This document shows, piece by piece, positions 42,725-51,676 of a stretch of DNA of 64,000 nucleotides (its first letter is position 1; each line of letters begins with the position of its first letter). The translations under genes and the position numbers were made by a program. The notes under the pieces were generated by a model. It was given only the letters and a program-made list of their open reading frames with translations. It searched no databases and was not told the DNA's origin. This DNA comes from Virgibacillus_O sediminis (GTDB taxonomy: Bacteria > Bacillota > Bacilli > Bacillales > Amphibacillaceae), in assembly GCF_042643265.1 (NCBI RefSeq), contig NZ_JBHRRZ010000014.1:62001-126000 (forward strand), in the 5' to 3' direction.

Positions 42725-43912
42725 ATGAGTTTAATTGAAGTAAGCAGTACCATGCTGTACACGGCGTTTATCCTTTATTTGGTTGCAACCTTCTTTTTTG
42801 GGTTTACCATCAGGGATAAAAGGACTTCCACGGCAAAAGGAAGGGCCGGGGTAATAGGCATTACAATAACAATCATTGGCTTTGCCGCCCAAACCATTTA
42901 CTTTATAACAAGGTGGATGGCAAGCGGGCATGCACCTGTAAGCAATATGTTCGAATTCATGACTTTCTTGGGCATGTGTCTGGTGTTTGGTTTTATTGTG
43001 ATCTACTTTATATACAAAGTGACAGTGCTTGGGCTTTTCGCCCTGCCTGTAGCAATGATCATCATTGCCTATGCCAGTATGTTCCCTACTGAAGTGGCTC
43101 CATTAGTGCCATCCCTGCAAAGCCATTGGTTATATATTCATGTGACCACTGTATCACTTGCACAAGGGATCCTCTCTATCAGCTTTGTTGCTGGGCTGAT
43201 CTATTTAATCCGACAGGTTGATCAAACTGTCCGGAATAAAAGTAATATATGGCTGGAAATTGTACTTTATTCCTTATTTCTGTTTGTCGGTTTTATTGTT
43301 AGTACGACCGTATTCAATTTAATGGACTACAGTGCAACGTTTGAATATACCGAACAAGGAGCCAATGTAACAACTGAATACCATCTGCCTGCCATTGCTG
43401 CCCCTAATGAAGGAACGCTTATTTCGGAGGATGTAATGGAGCCATGGTTCGAGGCACCAGAATGGATGCACGGAGCGGATGCTGGAAGGAAATTCAATAC
43501 CGTTATTTGGTCGGTATTAACAGGAACCATTCTTTATGGTCTTGTCCGTCTCCTCCTCCGTAAAAGAATAGGTGCATTCATCCAGCCATATCTTAAAAAT
43601 GTGAAACCGGATCTGGTGGACGAAATCAATTACCGGGCAGTAGCAATCGGATTTCCTCTCTTTACACTTGGAGGGCTTATTTTCGCAGCCATTTGGGCAC
43701 AGATTGCCTGGGATCGTTTCTGGGGATGGGATCCGAAAGAAGTATGGGCCCTAATTACATGGTTTTTCTACGCTGCCTTCTTGCATCTGCGGCTTTCGAG
43801 AGGCTGGCATGGTGAGAAATCTGCGTGGCTCGCTGTAATCGGGTTTGCAATTATTATGTTTAACCTGATTGTAGTCAATCTAGTCTTGGCAGGCCTGCAT
43901 TCTTATGCATAA
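42725..43912 (+). CDS. resC: Cytochrome c biogenesis protein ResC (CcsA-type)
   Basis: Haem-handling partner of ResB, 395 residues with about eight membrane segments. The tryptophan-rich haem-binding WWD-type motif reads WDRFWGWDPKEVWALITW near 335-352. External haem-ligand histidines are seen in SHWLYIHVTTV near 136 and LRLSRGWHG near 361. Start ATG follows CGGAGGG. Third gene of the operon. Confidence 0.95.
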   Translation: MSLIEVSSTMLYTAFILYLVATFFFGFTIRDKRTSTAKGRAGVIGITITIIGFAAQTIYFITRWMASGHAPVSNMFEFMTFLGMCLVFGFIVIYFIYKVTVLGLFALPVAMIIIAYASMFPTEVAPLVPSLQSHWLYIHVTTVSLAQGILSISFVAGLIYLIRQVDQTVRNKSNIWLEIVLYSLFLFVGFIVSTTVFNLMDYSATFEYTEQGANVTTEYHLPAIAAPNEGTLISEDVMEPWFEAPEWMHGADAGRKFNTVIWSVLTGTILYGLVRLLLRKRIGAFIQPYLKNVKPDLVDEINYRAVAIGFPLFTLGGLIFAAIWAQIAWDRFWGWDPKEVWALITWFFYAAFLHLRLSRGWHGEKSAWLAVIGFAIIMFNLIVVNLVLAGLHSYA

Positions 43913-43928
43913 GGACATTTAATATAAA

Positions 43929-43966
43929 AGGCACTGGTGTAAACTTTACACGGTGTCTTCTTTTCT
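43929..43966 (+). terminator. Probable terminator or attenuator between resC and resD
   Basis: GGCACTGGTGTAAA and TTTACACGGTGTC form an interrupted stem followed by TTCTTTTCTT. It may separate resABC from a resDE transcript. Confidence 0.5.
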
Positions 43967-44026
43967 TACACATTTTAAGAATGTTGGTTTATACTCAAAA
44001 TATATTCGTGAGAAGGGGGAATTGAT

Positions 44027-44743
44027 ATGGATAAAGAAGCTATCATACTAGTTGTCGATGATGAAGAAAGGATCCGACGGCTAACCCGTATGTACCTAGA
44101 GAGAGAAAATTACGTAGTGGATGAAGCTGAGAATGGTAAAGATGCATTGGATAAAGCCTTGAATAACCATTATGATGTTATATTGCTTGATATTATGATG
44201 CCGGAAATGGATGGAATAGAGTTCAGCCAGGAGCTGCGCAAGGAGAAAACCACACCCATTATCATGTTGACAGCAAAAGGAGAAGAGGCAAACAGAGTTC
44301 AAGGGTTCGAGGCGGGAGCTGATGACTATGTAGTAAAGCCTTTCAGTCCGAGGGAAGTCGTTCTTCGGGTAAAAGCATTGCTCCGCAGGGTGTCTACTTC
44401 TGATTTCAATCATAAAGAAGAGACTTCTAAAAACGTATTGGTGTTTCCAAATCTAACCATTGACCATGATGCACACAGAGTGACTGCGGATGGTAAGGAA
44501 GTGACCCTTACTCCTAAAGAGTATGAGCTGCTCTGTTTTTTGGCCAAGTCACCTGACAAAGTTTTCACTAGGGAGCAGCTGTTGAAGGAAGTATGGGAAT
44601 ATGAATTTTTTGGGGACCTGAGAACCGTGGATACACATGTGAAACGATTAAGGGAGAAGTTAAACAATGTTTCCCAAGAGGCAGCGAAAATGATTGTCAC
44701 CGTTTGGGGTGTCGGCTATAAATTCGAGGTAGATGACGCATAA
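44027..44743 (+). CDS. resD: Response regulator ResD
   Basis: OmpR-family transcription factor controlling aerobic and anaerobic respiration genes, including the res operon. 238 residues. The receiver domain has acidic VVDDEE near 9-14, the phosphorylated Asp in DVILLDIMMPEMDG near 57, Thr in MLTAKGE, and Lys in VVKPFSPRE near 105. The C-terminal winged helix covers about 140-235 (TPKEYELLCFLAKSPDKVFT, VDTHVKRLREKL). ATG follows AAGGGGG. It overlaps resE by one base. Confidence 0.96.
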   Translation: MDKEAIILVVDDEERIRRLTRMYLERENYVVDEAENGKDALDKALNNHYDVILLDIMMPEMDGIEFSQELRKEKTTPIIMLTAKGEEANRVQGFEAGADDYVVKPFSPREVVLRVKALLRRVSTSDFNHKEETSKNVLVFPNLTIDHDAHRVTADGKEVTLTPKEYELLCFLAKSPDKVFTREQLLKEVWEYEFFGDLRTVDTHVKRLREKLNNVSQEAAKMIVTVWGVGYKFEVDDA

Positions 44744-46506
44744 TGTTTTGGCGCAGCGTAGTAGGGAAGCTGGCGGCAACTATCCTGCTGTTGGTTTCTT
44801 TTGTATTATTTATATTAACCATACTGCTTCTCCAGTTTTTTGAAAACTTCCATATCCAGGAAGCTGAAAAGGCAATGATGCAGACGGCCACGAAAGTTTC
44901 CGTGCTTGTGGAACAGCACCCGGACCGGGCACTAATTAAGGAAACAACGGAACGAATCGCTGACTTGGATACAAGAATTGCTATTGTTTTTGGGGATGGA
45001 GAGGTCTGGGTGTCGGACAGTTCCAATGAAGAATTGTCAGAGTTCAAAATGTCTTGGCTCGATATGGATAACAAGCTTGCCAGGGTGATTACTGATGACG
45101 CCGAAATTAAACAGCAAATGGTGCTTCCTGAGAGTGGCATTGAAGCAATGATTGCAGGGGCGCCTGTATCCACTACTCAGGCAGGCGTGTTTGTTTATCA
45201 ATCTTTAGATGTCATTGAACAGACAAAAAAAGAGACAACCCAGATTATCCTTTTGGCGGCAGGTATTGCAATTATATTGACCATCGTATTCGCCGTGTTC
45301 CTTTCGTCACGGATAACCTCTCCTCTGATAAAAATGAGGGAAGCTGCTTTCGATCTAACCAGAGGGGAATTTAATACTAAGGTTCCTATATTGACTCATG
45401 ATGAGATTGGAGAGCTGGCTATTGCGTTTAACCGCATGGGGAGACAGCTGAAATTCCATATAAATGCTCTGCGGCAGGAAAAAGAGCAATTCTCCAGTAT
45501 AGTAAGCTCGATGGCAGATGGTGTGATCACTTTAAGCCGCAATGGTGAAATGATTGTTATTAACCCGCCGGCAGAGAAATTCCTGGAAGACTGGTATTTT
45601 GAGAAAGGGAGCAGCCCGGAAGAGGAAGACGGGAGACTTCCCGATGAATTACATGAGATCCTTCAAGAAGTGGTTCAAAGGGAGAGGGAAGAACTGTATG
45701 AGACGAGCCTGCAGGGTAGAAATTGGGTTATGCTGATGACCCCTTTATATGACCAGACACATGTTAGAGGAGCTGTCGCCGTTATTAGGGATATGACGGA
45801 TGAGAGACGCTCCGATAAATTAAGAAAGGATTTTATTGCCAATGTCTCGCATGAACTACGTACCCCAATTTCTTTAATGCAGGGGTATAGTGAGGCAATC
45901 GTAGACGATGTAGCAGAGTCGAAGGAAGATAAGAATGAGCTGGCCCAAATTATTCATGAAGAATCATTGCGCATGGGAAGACTAGTAAATGAACTCCTTG
46001 ATTTGGCGAGGATGGAAGCTGGCCATATCGAGCTTAATAAGAGTAAAGTCAACGTCGGAACGTATGCTGACCGGATCATCAAAAAATTTAGTGGCCTAGC
46101 AGAAGAGAACCATATCGAATTGAGGCTGGAAAAAAATATCAGCCGTAACCAGGCTTATTTTGATCCAGACCGCATAGAGCAGGTTTTCACAAACTTAATT
46201 GACAATGCTATTCGCCATACAAGTGAGAATGGGGTTGTCCGGGTGTACGTGGATTGCACGGAAAGCGGCCTTGCTGCTGAAGTAGAAGATAGTGGCACCG
46301 GCATACCTGAACAGGACCTTCCATTTGTATTTGAGAGGTTTTATAAAGCAGATAAATCAAGGACCAGAAATAAAGAGAAGAAGGGCACAGGCCTTGGCCT
46401 TGCCATTGCAGAGAATATCATAGAGGCCCATAATGGTAGTATTAAGGTCAAAAGTATAGAGAATCAAGGAACTACTTTCAGCTTCCATATTCCGCTGGAA
46501 ACATAA
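44743..46506 (+). CDS. resE: Sensor histidine kinase ResE
   Basis: Membrane kinase for ResD, 587 residues (family length about 589). A membrane segment at 8-30, an extracellular loop, a second segment near 166-188, HAMP (about 190-245), a PAS domain (about 250-350), then the H box FIANVSHELRTPISLMQGY with phospho-His near 372. ATPase motifs are NLIDNAIRHTS near 485, EDSGTGIPEQDLPFVFERF near 515 and KGTGLGLAIAENII near 546. It starts inside the resD stop (TAATG). In B. subtilis the next genes are sigX-rsiX; here a B12 uptake cassette follows. Confidence 0.95.
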   Translation: MFWRSVVGKLAATILLLVSFVLFILTILLLQFFENFHIQEAEKAMMQTATKVSVLVEQHPDRALIKETTERIADLDTRIAIVFGDGEVWVSDSSNEELSEFKMSWLDMDNKLARVITDDAEIKQQMVLPESGIEAMIAGAPVSTTQAGVFVYQSLDVIEQTKKETTQIILLAAGIAIILTIVFAVFLSSRITSPLIKMREAAFDLTRGEFNTKVPILTHDEIGELAIAFNRMGRQLKFHINALRQEKEQFSSIVSSMADGVITLSRNGEMIVINPPAEKFLEDWYFEKGSSPEEEDGRLPDELHEILQEVVQREREELYETSLQGRNWVMLMTPLYDQTHVRGAVAVIRDMTDERRSDKLRKDFIANVSHELRTPISLMQGYSEAIVDDVAESKEDKNELAQIIHEESLRMGRLVNELLDLARMEAGHIELNKSKVNVGTYADRIIKKFSGLAEENHIELRLEKNISRNQAYFDPDRIEQVFTNLIDNAIRHTSENGVVRVYVDCTESGLAAEVEDSGTGIPEQDLPFVFERFYKADKSRTRNKEKKGTGLGLAIAENIIEAHNGSIKVKSIENQGTTFSFHIPLET

Positions 46507-46528
46507 TCTTTTCTCATGCAGCCAAATA

Positions 46529-46537
46529 TGATATGAT
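46529..46537 (+). promoter_or_regulatory. Extended -10 promoter of the cobalamin cassette
   Basis: TGATATGAT is an extended -10 element about 30 bases before the riboswitch. A weak TTTTCT may serve as -35 at 17 bases. Confidence 0.42.
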
Positions 46538-46564
46538 TTAATAAGTAATTAAATTGAATACATG

Positions 46565-46740
46565 AAAAGGAATTCCGGTGCTTTTAGCTTAATAGGGAAT
46601 CCAGTGTAAATCTGGAACTGTCCTCGCAACTGTAATTGACGGATGAAATAAGCAATAACCCACTATATGGGCATCATATGGGAAGGGGCTTAGAGTAAGA
46701 AGCTGTCATAAGTCAGTAGACCTGCCGAAATTCTGATGTT
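46565..46740 (+). ncRNA. Cobalamin (adenosylcobalamin) riboswitch
   Basis: All conserved blocks of the cobalamin aptamer are present in order: GGTGC with TTTTAGCTTAATAGGGAA (46578-46599), CCAGTGTAAATCTGGAACTG, CCTCGCAACTGTAA, GCAATAACCCACTATATGGG, GGGAAGGGGCTTAGAGTAAG, and the B12 box AGCTGTCATAAGTCAGTAG then ACCTGCCG (46701-46727). A terminator hairpin at 46822-46858 stands between the aptamer and the first gene. B12 should therefore stop transcription of the downstream lipoprotein and ECF S-component genes. Confidence 0.95.
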
Positions 46741-46821
46741 TCAATGCTTCGGGGATTTGAGCGTTTGAGACAACCGGATACATATAGATGCTATATGGGT
46801 AAAATTATGTTTCGATTGTCG

Positions 46822-46858
46822 AAAAAAGCCATCTCTTGCTAAAGGGATGGCTTTTTTT
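46822..46858 (+). terminator. Riboswitch-controlled terminator
   Basis: AAAAAAGCCATC, a loop, GGATGGCTTTTTTT. It lies between the aptamer and the lipoprotein gene, the usual layout for transcriptional control. A competing stem GTTTCAATGCT / AGCGTTTGAGAC (46739-46772) lies between aptamer and terminator. Confidence 0.88.
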
Positions 46859-46920
46859 AAGTGTTGGACGTTCATCGCTCATATTTCAAAATTACAAAAC
46901 ATATTGGGGAGGTACTAGAG

Positions 46921-47349
46921 ATGAAGAGAAGAATTTTGTGGCACCTGGGAGCCCTGCTGTTGGCAATGGGGCTGCTCGCAGGGTGTACAGGGGAAGAATC
47001 CACTCAGCAGGAATCGGCTCCAGACACGGATCAGGAAAACACGCAGCAGGCAGAGGAAAAAGAGGAAAGGGTTCACATTACTCTGTCGGAAAACGAAGGG
47101 GAAGAAATAATCGCCGAGGAAGAAGTGACTATCACTGAAAATGCCATTCTTATGGATGTAATGAAAGAAAACTTTGATATTGAGGAGGAAAATGGCTTTA
47201 TTACTTCTATTAATGGCATTGGACCGGAAGAAGGAGAAGAAAGGTCATGGATGTTCTACGTAAATGGAGAAATGGCAATGGTAGGAGCTCAGGAATATGA
47301 ACTGGAGCCGGGTGATGAGGTAACCTTTGATCTTCAGGCATGGGAATGA
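46921..47349 (+). CDS. DUF4430 lipoprotein, transcobalamin-like
   Basis: 142-residue surface lipoprotein. Signal peptide with lipobox LLAGC near residues 17-21 (mature Cys21), an acidic glutamine-rich linker (about 24-52), then a beta-rich DUF4430 domain (about 53-142) with VTITENAILMDVMKENFDI, GFITSINGIG, and the hallmark RSWMFYVNGEMAMVGAQEYE-type strand. This domain is structurally related to the C-terminal domain of transcobalamin and intrinsic factor. The gene is the first behind a cobalamin riboswitch, so I infer a B12 capture role at the cell surface. ATG 46921 follows GGGGAGG. Confidence 0.87.
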   Translation: MKRRILWHLGALLLAMGLLAGCTGEESTQQESAPDTDQENTQQAEEKEERVHITLSENEGEEIIAEEEVTITENAILMDVMKENFDIEEENGFITSINGIGPEEGEERSWMFYVNGEMAMVGAQEYELEPGDEVTFDLQAWE

Positions 47350-47354
47350 TTTAG

Positions 47355-47858
47355 TTGAGCACATATAAACTGACACTTCTTGCATTACTCGCTGCTTTGG
47401 CGGTTGTAGGGAGGGCCGCATTCGCTTTTCTCCCAAATATTCAGCCGGTAACTTCCATCATTATAATATGCGGAATTTTCTTAGGGCCGCTTCCGGCGGT
47501 ACTGCTTTCATTGGTAACAGTATTTTTATCCAATATGCTGCTTGGTATGGGGGTTTGGACGGTCTGGCAGATGGTATCGTGGTCCTTGATCGGTCTGCTT
47601 AGCGGGTTGATCGGAAACCTTCTCAAAAGGATGCCATTGGCAGCTCTCGCGGGTTTTGCAATATTTTGCGGTTATTTATATGGGTTCATTGTTTCACTGA
47701 CAACCTATCAAATTACTGGCCAATTCCTGCCTTATTATTTGGCTGGTCTACCGTTTGACACGTTACATGCATTAGGAAATGGAATATTCATATTAATTTT
47801 CTATCCTTTAATAGGTGTATATTTCAAGAAATTTATAGAAAATCATTTAAAACACTGA
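47355..47858 (+). CDS. ECF transporter S component, predicted cobalamin type
   Basis: Membrane substrate-binding subunit of an energy-coupling-factor importer, 167 residues with about five to six hydrophobic segments. The N-terminal TYKLTLLALLAALAVVGR contains the helix 1 pattern that docks with EcfT, and FLPNIQPVTSIIIICGIFLG is the typical second segment. It starts at TTG 47355, five bases after the lipoprotein stop. No EcfA or EcfT gene is nearby, so it should use the shared module (group II). Substrate B12 is inferred from the riboswitch and the DUF4430 partner. Confidence 0.85.
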   Translation: MSTYKLTLLALLAALAVVGRAAFAFLPNIQPVTSIIIICGIFLGPLPAVLLSLVTVFLSNMLLGMGVWTVWQMVSWSLIGLLSGLIGNLLKRMPLAALAGFAIFCGYLYGFIVSLTTYQITGQFLPYYLAGLPFDTLHALGNGIFILIFYPLIGVYFKKFIENHLKH

Positions 47859-47876
47859 CTCATTCATCAATAAAAC

Positions 47877-47907
47877 AGAAGGCTGCCGCCTATAGCGGCA
47901 GCCTTCT
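47877..47907 (+). terminator. Strong hairpin after the cobalamin cassette
   Basis: AGAAGGCTGCCGC-CTATA-GCGGCAGCCTTCT, a perfect 13-bp stem. It lacks a T run, so it may be a terminator of unusual form or a protective 3' stem. The bases from 47908 to 48089 hold nothing else I can support. Confidence 0.65.
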
Positions 47908-48089
47908 CAATTGCTGGTATTTTGACTTTTTCCGAATGGCAATTTATGATTGAATCAGAACCATAACAGGTTCCGTACATATATTTATCCCGCTCTTACC
48001 ATCCTCGGCCGTCTTACTGATAAATTCAACATAAATTATCACTATATAGCAACCAACAATATAGGAGACTCTTCATAGGGGGAGAGTAA

Positions 48090-49160
48090 ATGATTATTGA
48101 AGGCCTTTTACTCCGTAGCATTCACCAACTCAGAGGAGAGAGGACTGTTTCCTCTATCTATCATTTGCTAAAGGGGAAGAAATCTATTCAGACCGTGCAG
48201 GACGCCCATATTTATTCGTTGGAACCTTATTTCGGGGTTCATAAGCGGCTTGATAAACGGCAGTTTGACGATATCGTTGACAAGCTGTCTTACATGAAGT
48301 ATATCCAATCATTATCCGATTTGCAGCCCATCTGGAAGCTGACAAGGGAGGGATTGGGTTGGCTGGATGAGCGAGAGCCGATTCTTGGCCTTGATAAACT
48401 GAACGGCTTAAAATATCATGAAACTGGAGTCTTATTTACAGATCGGCTTACTCTATTGATTCAAACATTGACCAACAGCAGAATGAACTATTTTTCTTTT
48501 ATACCGGTCGTAGATAATGGACCCACGGAGTCCTGGGTGAAAGGCTTCTATAAAAAAGCTCGGGATAAAGAAGGGGCTATACTCCAAGAAATGTATGAAG
48601 AGCTTCATCATCTGCTGAAGAACTTCACTGACGATGAAGCAGGAATATTTACCGACCGCTTAACCGGATATAAAAGGTATGGTATGAGTGTGGGACAGCT
48701 CGCAGATAAATACCAGCTTTCTATAGATGATACTTACTTAAGGCTCACGGCTATGACGCATAGTATGATGGATCAGATACGTAATAATCCAGGTGCCTTT
48801 CCCTTAATGAAGCTGCTGCTTCGTGATTTGGAAGATGATTATGGATTATCCTTCTCAGCCAATACAACTTACAAGCTGTTGAAAAAGGGGTTGGATATAG
48901 ATCAGATTGCTGGTCGGAGGAAACTAAAAGTTAATACCATTTATGATCATATCGTGGAAATAGCACTACAGGATGAGGGTTTTTCAATTGATTCCTATTT
49001 CTCACATGGAGAAAAGGAAGAAATTATCCAAGCCATGAATAAGGCCGGCACCCATAAACTAAAAGAAATAAAGCAGCTGGTTAATGAAAAAGTGAGCTAT
49101 TTTCAGATACGCCTGCTCATAGCAAGAGAAAAATCGTTGGAAAGGAGGGATCGCCAGTGA
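48090..49160 (+). CDS. ypbB: Helix-turn-helix protein YpbB
   Basis: 356-residue soluble protein equivalent to B. subtilis YpbB (352), always found just before recQ/recS. The C-terminal part holds a repeated helicase-associated helix-turn-helix (LKKGLDIDQIAGRRKLKVNT near 272-291, another near 200). ATG follows GGGGGAGAG. It overlaps the helicase gene by four bases, which suggests the two proteins work together on DNA, but no function has been shown that I know of. Confidence 0.86.
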   Translation: MIIEGLLLRSIHQLRGERTVSSIYHLLKGKKSIQTVQDAHIYSLEPYFGVHKRLDKRQFDDIVDKLSYMKYIQSLSDLQPIWKLTREGLGWLDEREPILGLDKLNGLKYHETGVLFTDRLTLLIQTLTNSRMNYFSFIPVVDNGPTESWVKGFYKKARDKEGAILQEMYEELHHLLKNFTDDEAGIFTDRLTGYKRYGMSVGQLADKYQLSIDDTYLRLTAMTHSMMDQIRNNPGAFPLMKLLLRDLEDDYGLSFSANTTYKLLKKGLDIDQIAGRRKLKVNTIYDHIVEIALQDEGFSIDSYFSHGEKEEIIQAMNKAGTHKLKEIKQLVNEKVSYFQIRLLIAREKSLERRDRQ

Positions 49161-50692
49161 CACTTGAAGAGAGTTTGCATCATCATTTCGGTTATGCGTC
49201 CTTCCGCTCTGGCCAAAAAGAAATCATTTTGGATGTATTGTCGGGTAATAGCGTGTTGGGCATCCTTCCGACAGGTTCTGGTAAATCCATTTGCTATCAA
49301 CTTCCTGCTAAAATGCTAAATGGGACAACCATTGTAGTTTCCCCTTTAATATCCTTGATGATGGATCAAATCAAGCAATTAAAGGCCATGCAGTTCAAGG
49401 AAGTAGTTGCTTTAAATAGTTTTATGGGTCCGATAGAGAGAAAGAGGGTATTTCGGAATCTTTCCCAGTACAAACTGATATACCTTTCTCCTGAACTCCT
49501 GCAAAGCGGTGAAGTAATCGGCCGATTGAGGCAGCTGGCCATAGATTTGTTCGTTGTGGATGAAGCTCACTGCATCTCCCAATGGGGTCACGAATTCAGG
49601 CCGGATTATCTTAAGCTTGGAGATATTATTAAAGAATTAAACAGCCCTCCAGTACTTGCTTTAAGCGCCACGGCAACTCCACAGGTTCAACAGGATATCA
49701 TTTCCTCCCTAGGTAAGACGGGGATACATAAACACATATATCCCATGGATCGGAATAATATTGCTTTCTGCATTGAGCCTGTCCAGGACGATAAGGAAAA
49801 GCAATCCCATATTATCCGTCTGTTAAAGGAATTCAGGGTACCGGCTCTAATCTATTTTTCAAGCAGACAAGCTGCAGAGGATACCGCTAAAATCTTGTCA
49901 GCTAGTCTGGAGGATAGGAATATTGCTTTTTACCATGGCGGAATGGAGCAGAGTGACAGGGTTGCCATTCAGCAGCAGTTTATGAATGAGCAGCTGGATG
50001 TCATTTGTTGTACAAGTGCGTTCGGAATGGGAATTAACAAGAATAATATCAGGCTGGTCATCCACTATCATCTGCCAGGGCAAATGGAGTCATTTATTCA
50101 AGAGGTGGGCAGAGCCGGAAGAGATGGAAAATCCTCTGTCAGTGTGCTCCTTTATGGAGAGAACGATATGTTCTTGCCGAAAAGGATAGCCGAAAAAGAA
50201 CTTCCATCGGAGGAAGAACTGAAGGCAGCCGCAAGCATATTAAAGAGTTTATCTCAGGCGGATAGGCAGTTGCCGACAGAGGATACAGAAGCGGAAAATC
50301 TCCTCCAATTGACAGAAAGCCAATGGAGATTTTTACGGTTTCAATTAGAGAAGAATGGCGTGTTAAAAGATAATACCATTCTTTTTGAGAAGGAAAAATT
50401 TTATAACAGCTTTCTGCAAATAGATGCTCATCGAAGAGAGAGGAAAGCTTTGAAGGAGAATAAATTGAAGGAAATGATTCATTGGATCCATACCACCGAG
50501 TGCCTGCGCAAACATTTATACAAGAGTTTTCAGCCATCATTCAGTGAAGCAGCCTATCATTGTTGCAGTAATTGTGGTTTTTCTTTTGCTGACTGGAAAC
50601 CGGAAGAAAAGAGGCTAAAGGATACCCAGAGAGGCGCCTGGGAGGATAGGTTGAAGAATTTGCTGTTGGTTGGGCAAGATGAAACAAAGTGA
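49157..50692 (+). CDS. recS: Short RecQ-type ATP-dependent DNA helicase (RecS)
   Basis: Superfamily 2 DNA helicase of 511 residues, similar to B. subtilis YpbC/RecS (496). Walker A is ILPTGSGKSICYQLP near residue 36; the DEAH box VDEAHCISQWGHEFRPDY near 134; LSATAT near 171; and the C-terminal CTSAFGMGINKNNIRLVIHY and QEVGRAGRDG (about 285-335). The zinc-binding C-terminal part is reduced (CLRKHLY...CCSNCGF), and there is no HRDC domain. It starts at GTG 49157, overlapping ypbB. Confidence 0.92.
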   Translation: MTLEESLHHHFGYASFRSGQKEIILDVLSGNSVLGILPTGSGKSICYQLPAKMLNGTTIVVSPLISLMMDQIKQLKAMQFKEVVALNSFMGPIERKRVFRNLSQYKLIYLSPELLQSGEVIGRLRQLAIDLFVVDEAHCISQWGHEFRPDYLKLGDIIKELNSPPVLALSATATPQVQQDIISSLGKTGIHKHIYPMDRNNIAFCIEPVQDDKEKQSHIIRLLKEFRVPALIYFSSRQAAEDTAKILSASLEDRNIAFYHGGMEQSDRVAIQQQFMNEQLDVICCTSAFGMGINKNNIRLVIHYHLPGQMESFIQEVGRAGRDGKSSVSVLLYGENDMFLPKRIAEKELPSEEELKAAASILKSLSQADRQLPTEDTEAENLLQLTESQWRFLRFQLEKNGVLKDNTILFEKEKFYNSFLQIDAHRRERKALKENKLKEMIHWIHTTECLRKHLYKSFQPSFSEAAYHCCSNCGFSFADWKPEEKRLKDTQRGAWEDRLKNLLLVGQDETK

Positions 50693-51245
50693 GATTGCCA
50701 ATGCGTTGACGGATAAGGAATTAAGAAAGCAGGTTTTTATATCCCAATATCTCCTTTTGGCTGCAGGGATCATATTAAGTTTCTTCTTTCATGACAGTTA
50801 TGCTGAGTGGTTCGCTTATTGGCAATGGGACGGCAGGGAAATTCTCCTTTACGGGTTGGTACCCGGGCTGATCATTGTTATCGCTGATTTGCTTTTGATG
50901 TACGCTCTCCCTAAAAGCTGGTATGATGACGGCGGGATTAATGAACGGATTTTCAAAGGGCAATCATTAACTTCTATTATCGGCCTGGTGGCACTGATTG
51001 CACTGGCTGAGGAAATGCTGTTCAGGGGAGTGCTTCAGACAGCTTTCGGTTATGTCACGGCTAGTATTATATTTGCAGTAGTACATATCAGGTATTTAAA
51101 TAAACCAGTACTCCTTATTTCTGTACTATTTATAAGTTTTTATATAGGCTATATGTTCGAACTTACGGGTAATCTTGCAGTTTCCATTACGGCTCATTTT
51201 ACTGTGGATTTTTTGCTTGCATTGGTTATCCGGTTCCAAAAGTGA
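50679..51245 (+). CDS. ypbD: CPBP intramembrane protease YpbD
   Basis: CAAX-protease/bacteriocin-processing family membrane enzyme, 188 residues (B. subtilis YpbD 189). Active-site motifs are EEMLFRGVLQTAFGY near 112-126, the histidine in AVVHIRYLN near 135 and a final SITAHFTVDF near 172. About five hydrophobic segments. The start at ATG 50679 (MKQSEIANALTDKE) overlaps the end of recS; TTG 50670 is an alternative. Substrate is unknown. Confidence 0.85.
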   Translation: MKQSEIANALTDKELRKQVFISQYLLLAAGIILSFFFHDSYAEWFAYWQWDGREILLYGLVPGLIIVIADLLLMYALPKSWYDDGGINERIFKGQSLTSIIGLVALIALAEEMLFRGVLQTAFGYVTASIIFAVVHIRYLNKPVLLISVLFISFYIGYMFELTGNLAVSITAHFTVDFLLALVIRFQK

Positions 51246-51258
51246 GGTGCTGTTAACA

Positions 51259-51510
51259 TTGAGTGAAAATGTTCATGCTAATAAAGAGCAAATAAAAGAT
51301 AAACAGAAAGAGCATTCTGATCTAACAGAAGAACAGGAAAGGGATATGGATATTCTGGAACTGCCTCCCAGGAGAGAGGTGCATGGGTCTGGTAAAAGCA
51401 GGACCCGCTGGAAAATGAGTGCACCCTTGATCAGGTTGATCGTGGTGATACTTCTGATCCTTGTTTTGTCTGCTGGCCTATTTTGGGCAGAGGGAGAGGG
51501 AATAATTTAA
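51259..51510 (+). CDS. Short YpbE-like membrane protein without LysM domain
   Basis: 83-residue protein: an acidic/basic soluble head (SENVHANKEQIKDKQKEHSD, residues 2-21) and one membrane segment near 60-78 (LIRLIVVILLILVLSAGLFW). It uses a TTG start (51259) with GAGGTG upstream. B. subtilis YpbE sits here and has the same head and membrane segment, but then a long extracellular region ending in LysM. That region is missing, and no remnant is readable after the stop. Confidence 0.6.
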   Translation: MSENVHANKEQIKDKQKEHSDLTEEQERDMDILELPPRREVHGSGKSRTRWKMSAPLIRLIVVILLILVLSAGLFWAEGEGII

Positions 51511-51676
51511 CCATATTTGCCCCATTTTTATGTTTTCTGCATGATAATCACCTTATGTAAGTTCAACAATTCTATAATAAGCATATAGTGTATTAAGTAA
51601 TTTTTGTATACTCCATTCAGTTCGCTGATTAAATATGGACTTGAGCCGGATCGTAAGTTTAGAGGGGGGACGCTGG

